Assembly: GCA_002452425.1 (NCBI GenBank)
Contig: DKFQ01000063.1
Span: 1 to 9,125 of the forward strand
Origin: Sulfurimonas sp. UBA6792
GTDB lineage: Bacteria; Campylobacterota; Campylobacteria; Campylobacterales; Sulfurimonadaceae
Length of the DNA stretch: 9,125 bases
Direction of reading: 5' to 3'
The translations under genes were made by a program, and so were the position numbers. Shown in pieces: positions 6,741 to 9,125 of the stretch. Numbering within the stretch: the stretch's first letter is position 1; every line of letters starts with the position of its first letter. Below the pieces are notes generated by a model. That model did no database searches, had not been told where the DNA came from, and saw only the letters and a list, made by a program, of their open reading frames with translations.

Positions 6741-6747
6741 TCTCCTT
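6741..6747 (-). promoter_or_regulatory. Ribosome binding site for GTG-started porB
   Basis: AAGGAGA on the minus strand lies five bases before the GTG at 6735 and overlaps the first two bases of the porA stop codon (6746-6748). It fixes the porB start, since the next in-frame ATG is residue 47, beyond the first cluster cysteines. Confidence 0.7.
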
Positions 6748-7969
6748 ATAAATACGCTAGTTTCGGTCCACGAACACCGATAAATTGTTGTAGTGGAGTA
6801 GTTACTTTGCCCGCATCAACGTTTGCTTGAAGCTCTTTATAGAGTGCTGTTAGATGTGCTTTTGTCAAGTCGCGTCCACCAAGTCCATAAATATACCCAG
6901 AAAGAAGTGCTTTTGTATCAGTATTGAAAAGCGATCCTGCTATTTCATTAAAGAGCATTCCTGCCGCACCATTTGGAGATGATCTATCAAGTGCTGCGAT
7001 AGCTTTGATACCCTTGAGCGCTTCTGCAACTTCCATAAATGGGAAAGGACGGATAACACGAAGTCCGACAACGCCAGCCTTGATACCTTGTTCTCGCATC
7101 TCAAGAGCAACTTCACGTGCAGTTTCAACGGACGTTCCAAGACATACAACACAAACATCAGCATCATCCATATTGTACTTCTCAACAAGATTGTACTTAC
7201 GTCCTGTGAGTTTTTCAAACTCTGCAAACGCTGCGTTTATCTTAGGATGTACTTTTGTCATCAGGTCGTTGTGTTGGCGTGCCTTATGCTCAAAGTGCCA
7301 ATCTTCTTCCGTTTGTACACCATGCGTTACTGGATGTTCGAAGTCAAGCATATCATTCATAGGTTTAAATTCGCCTACAAAACCATACGCCGCATCATCG
7401 CTAAGCGTATGGACACCTTGAGCAGTGTGTGATGTCATAAAACCATCTTGATTGACCATCGCAGGAAGTCTTACATCATGGTCTTCACTTACTTTAAAAG
7501 CGATAAGATTGAGGTCATACGCCTCTTGTGGGCAGTATGCATCAAACTGAATCCAGCCACTATCACGACCTAAATACATATCTGAATGGTCACCATTTAC
7601 ATTAAGAGGTGCTGCAAGTGCACGGTTTACCACATTGAGTACGATTGGCAAGCGCATACCAGAAGCTTGGTAGAGTGTCTCAACCATAAGTGCAAAGCCT
7701 TGAGAAGATGTTGCAGTTGCAACACGTCCGCCAGCAGCCGCCGCACCGATACATGCGCTCATCGCCGCATGCTCTGATTCAACCATAACAAACTCGCCTT
7801 CTACATATCCATCAGCTGTAAACTGTGCGTAGCCTTCAACGATAGGAGTCGATGGCGTAATCGGGTATGCCGCAACAACATCTACTTGAGCTTGTCTAAG
7901 TGCCTGAGCAGCTGCACGGTTTCCGTCCCATACTTCTATATCTTTTAGTTCCATTTTTTCAAATGCCAT
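6746..7969 (-). CDS. porA: Pyruvate:ferredoxin oxidoreductase, alpha subunit
   Basis: This is a 407-residue cytoplasmic subunit, the normal length for the alpha chain of a four-subunit POR. The N-terminal POR_N domain shows AAYPITPSTPIVE (33-45), the VESEHAA block (63-69) that carries the glutamate contacting the TPP aminopyrimidine ring, and TSSQGFALM (87-95). The C-terminal PFOR_II domain has VVCLGTSVETA (274-284), GLRVIRPFP (302-310) and ALDRSSPNGAAG. Alpha and beta together build the TPP active site. The ATG start overlaps the porD stop by one base (TAATG), with AGGAGG at 7977-7982 inside porD, so alpha and delta are translationally coupled. The operon position separates it from the related 2-oxoglutarate enzyme, whose order in relatives is oorDABC. 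Confidence 0.95.
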   Translation of the reverse strand: MAFEKMELKDIEVWDGNRAAAQALRQAQVDVVAAYPITPSTPIVEGYAQFTADGYVEGEFVMVESEHAAMSACIGAAAAGGRVATATSSQGFALMVETLYQASGMRLPIVLNVVNRALAAPLNVNGDHSDMYLGRDSGWIQFDAYCPQEAYDLNLIAFKVSEDHDVRLPAMVNQDGFMTSHTAQGVHTLSDDAAYGFVGEFKPMNDMLDFEHPVTHGVQTEEDWHFEHKARQHNDLMTKVHPKINAAFAEFEKLTGRKYNLVEKYNMDDADVCVVCLGTSVETAREVALEMREQGIKAGVVGLRVIRPFPFMEVAEALKGIKAIAALDRSSPNGAAGMLFNEIAGSLFNTDTKALLSGYIYGLGGRDLTKAHLTALYKELQANVDAGKVTTPLQQFIGVRGPKLAYL

Positions 7970-8364
7970 TACGCTTCCTCCTCATCTTTTTTAGGCCAAT
8001 TAGCAATCTCTGTCTCTTCATCTGCTTGTTCTGGGAACATTAAGAGTGATTTTGGATTTGTTGGACAAACTTCTACACAAATTCCACACCCTTTACAGTG
8101 ATCCATATCGACACCGATTAGTTTTTTATCTCTTGAAACTATCGAGACATCTGGACAGTAAATCCAACAAAACTGACAGTCAATACAGTAGTCTTTGTTA
8201 AATACAGGCTTGATTAATCTCCAGTCCGCAACACTTGCAGTGTATGAGCTGTTTTGTGAGTATGCACGATCCTCTTGTCTTGTTCCAGCGATATCATCTA
8301 TCTTTCCGTCGAATGTACGAAGCATAGCTCCGATTTCAAACTCATCCCAACCTTTTTTTGCCAT
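7969..8364 (-). CDS. porD: Pyruvate:ferredoxin oxidoreductase, delta subunit (2x[4Fe-4S] ferredoxin-like)
   Basis: This 131-residue protein has two ferredoxin-type cluster motifs: C60, C63, C66, C70 (CIDCQFCWIYCP) and C90, C93, C96, C100 (CKGCGICVEVCP). Each can ligate one 4Fe-4S cluster, with the usual exchange of the fourth Cys. An N-terminal extension of about 55 residues (VADWRLIKPVFNKDYC leads into the first cluster) is typical of POR delta chains, and the C-terminus is acidic. It carries electrons between the TPP site and the external ferredoxin or flavodoxin. ATG has AAGGAA at 8371-8376 upstream, overlapping the porC stop. The gene lies ten bases after porC and overlaps porA by one base. 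Confidence 0.95.
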   Translation of the reverse strand: MAKKGWDEFEIGAMLRTFDGKIDDIAGTRQEDRAYSQNSSYTASVADWRLIKPVFNKDYCIDCQFCWIYCPDVSIVSRDKKLIGVDMDHCKGCGICVEVCPTNPKSLLMFPEQADEETEIANWPKKDEEEA

Positions 8365-8374
8365 AATCAGTTCC

Positions 8375-8932
8375 TTACTTTACTTCATCGTATGCACGCT
8401 GAATAGCGAACATATTAGCATCAATAATTTTTTGCGGCAGTTTTCCAAGAACTCTTTTCATGCTCTCTTTAAAAAACTCAATGTCATACATTCCAGAAAC
8501 TTTCATAAATGCACCAAGCATTGGTGTGTTTGGTATTGCACGCCCGATAGTCTCATTTGCGATAGTGATACAATCAACAGTATAAACCTCTTTACCCTCT
8601 AACTTCGGTTGCGCCTTTACAAGCTCCTCAGTGCTCAAGTGAGTGGTAATAATGTATTTTGTACTCTCTTTATGGTTGATAGTAACATCTGTAGTCATCG
8701 CTAAAGCAGGGTCAATAACAAAGACATAGTCAGGTCTCATATATTTTTCATGATTCATAACCACTTTATCATCTACGCGGTTGTAAGCCGTCATTGCCGC
8801 TCCTCGTTTTGCGGATCCGTAAAACGCAAACGCTTGCACATGCTTACCGGTTGTAGAAATAACATCTGCCAAACCTTTGGCACCTGTAACAGCACCTTGT
8901 CCAGCACGACTATGCCATCTAATCTCTAGCAT
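8375..8932 (-). CDS. porC: Pyruvate:ferredoxin oxidoreductase, gamma subunit
   Basis: This is a 185-residue protein with the POR gamma domain along its whole length. It opens with IRWHSRAGQGAVTGAKGLA (4-22), the family's R.GGQG block, and continues with FYGSAKRGAAMTAYNR (37-52), the epsilonproteobacterial form of the usual YG.E.RGG motif. VFVIDPAL and GRAIPNTPMLGAF complete the pattern. The gamma subunit helps form the CoA-binding part and holds the complex together. The gene is called porC in Helicobacter pylori (porCDAB) and porG elsewhere. It is the first gene of the operon, with a strong AAGGAG ribosome binding site at 8938-8943 and a possible promoter just upstream. Confidence 0.95.
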   Translation of the reverse strand: MLEIRWHSRAGQGAVTGAKGLADVISTTGKHVQAFAFYGSAKRGAAMTAYNRVDDKVVMNHEKYMRPDYVFVIDPALAMTTDVTINHKESTKYIITTHLSTEELVKAQPKLEGKEVYTVDCITIANETIGRAIPNTPMLGAFMKVSGMYDIEFFKESMKRVLGKLPQKIIDANMFAIQRAYDEVK

Positions 8933-8961
8933 AAACTCTCCTTTTCTCTTATTAGCCTCTT

Positions 8962-8967
8962 ATTTTA
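8962..8967 (-). promoter_or_regulatory. Candidate -10 element of the porCDAB operon
   Basis: On the minus strand TAAAAT lies about 30 bases before the porC ATG, in an 84-base gap after the upstream gene's stop codon. No convincing -35 box is seen, and no terminator hairpin separates the upstream gene. The operon could therefore also be read through from upstream. Confidence 0.35.
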
Positions 8968-9016
8968 GACAAGTTGCTCTTAAAGATAGCTTGATATGTG
9001 TTACTTTTTTACCAAC

Positions 9017-9125
9017 CTAGACTAATGTGTTATTTTTTCTCTTTTGAAGATACTTCATTGCCTCAAATGCATCATTAAATATCATATCTGTAAACTCTTT
9101 CAATGATTCGTGCGTACCATAACCG
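9017..9125 (-). CDS. C-terminal end of an unidentified protein (5' end outside window)
   Basis: On the minus strand a frame enters from the right edge and runs 35 residues to TAG at 9017-9019. The visible residues include ESLKEFTDMIFNDAFEAMKY and end LQKRKNNTLV. They look like an amphipathic helix with a basic tail, typical of a cytoplasmic protein end. Too little is present to name a family. Codon use is like that of the neighbouring por genes, and the stop lies 84 bases before porC, which fits an upstream gene in the same direction, possibly the same transcript. Confidence 0.5.
   Translation of the reverse strand, partial: GYGTHESLKEFTDMIFNDAFEAMKYLQKRKNNTLV

Noticed and set aside
6924..7432. 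Long plus-strand ORFs opposite porA (165 and 114 codons)
   Set aside because: They are antisense shadows of a clearly conserved alpha subunit; their translations have no domain, and I saw no upstream gene signals that favour them.
8195..8602. 135-codon plus-strand ORF across porD and porC
   Set aside because: It is antisense to two well-supported genes and crosses their junction, with low-complexity, non-family-like composition.

Overview
The window looks like chromosomal DNA of a Campylobacterota (epsilonproteobacterial) autotroph, most likely a Sulfurimonas-like sulfur oxidiser. The evidence is the gamma-delta-alpha-beta (porCDAB) order of the four-subunit pyruvate:ferredoxin oxidoreductase with Helicobacter/Sulfurimonas-type subunits, a tightly packed layout, modest GC content and AT-rich intergenic DNA. 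The genus is an inference from protein character, not from a search.

Left part, plus strand: the 3' end of a PhoH-family ATPase gene overlaps a GTG-started gene for an HD-domain phosphohydrolase of the COG1078/SAMHD1-like group, in which the full metal and catalytic residue set can be seen. After it comes a compact, apparently self-contained unit at about 2314-2633: a TATAAT promoter, a roughly 125-nt leader with several inverted repeats (including two mutually exclusive pairings), a 43-codon ORF for a signal-peptide-bearing miniprotein, and a perfect intrinsic terminator. This is the least explained part of the window.

Centre, plus strand: a 995-residue membrane sensor with an NIT-like periplasmic region, an Aer-like PAS, a second PAS, GGDEF and EAL. 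The GGDEF domain has lost key catalytic residues (metal Asp to Asn, first Gly of the signature to Gln, no I-site), while the EAL domain keeps its metal and catalytic residues. It is probably a c-di-GMP phosphodiesterase. A perfect 12-bp symmetric hairpin separates it from the convergent operon on its right.

Right part, minus strand: the porC-porD-porA-porB operon, read right to left, has strong Shine-Dalgarno sites and overlapping or nearly touching genes. In this lineage the enzyme connects acetyl-CoA and pyruvate through low-potential electron carriers, either as pyruvate synthase in reductive TCA CO2 fixation or as an oxidoreductase. The last 109 bases hold the C-terminal end of another minus-strand gene that I cannot identify.

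No tRNA, rRNA, CRISPR array, insertion sequence or prophage gene is visible. No gene-free stretch exceeds 300 bases.
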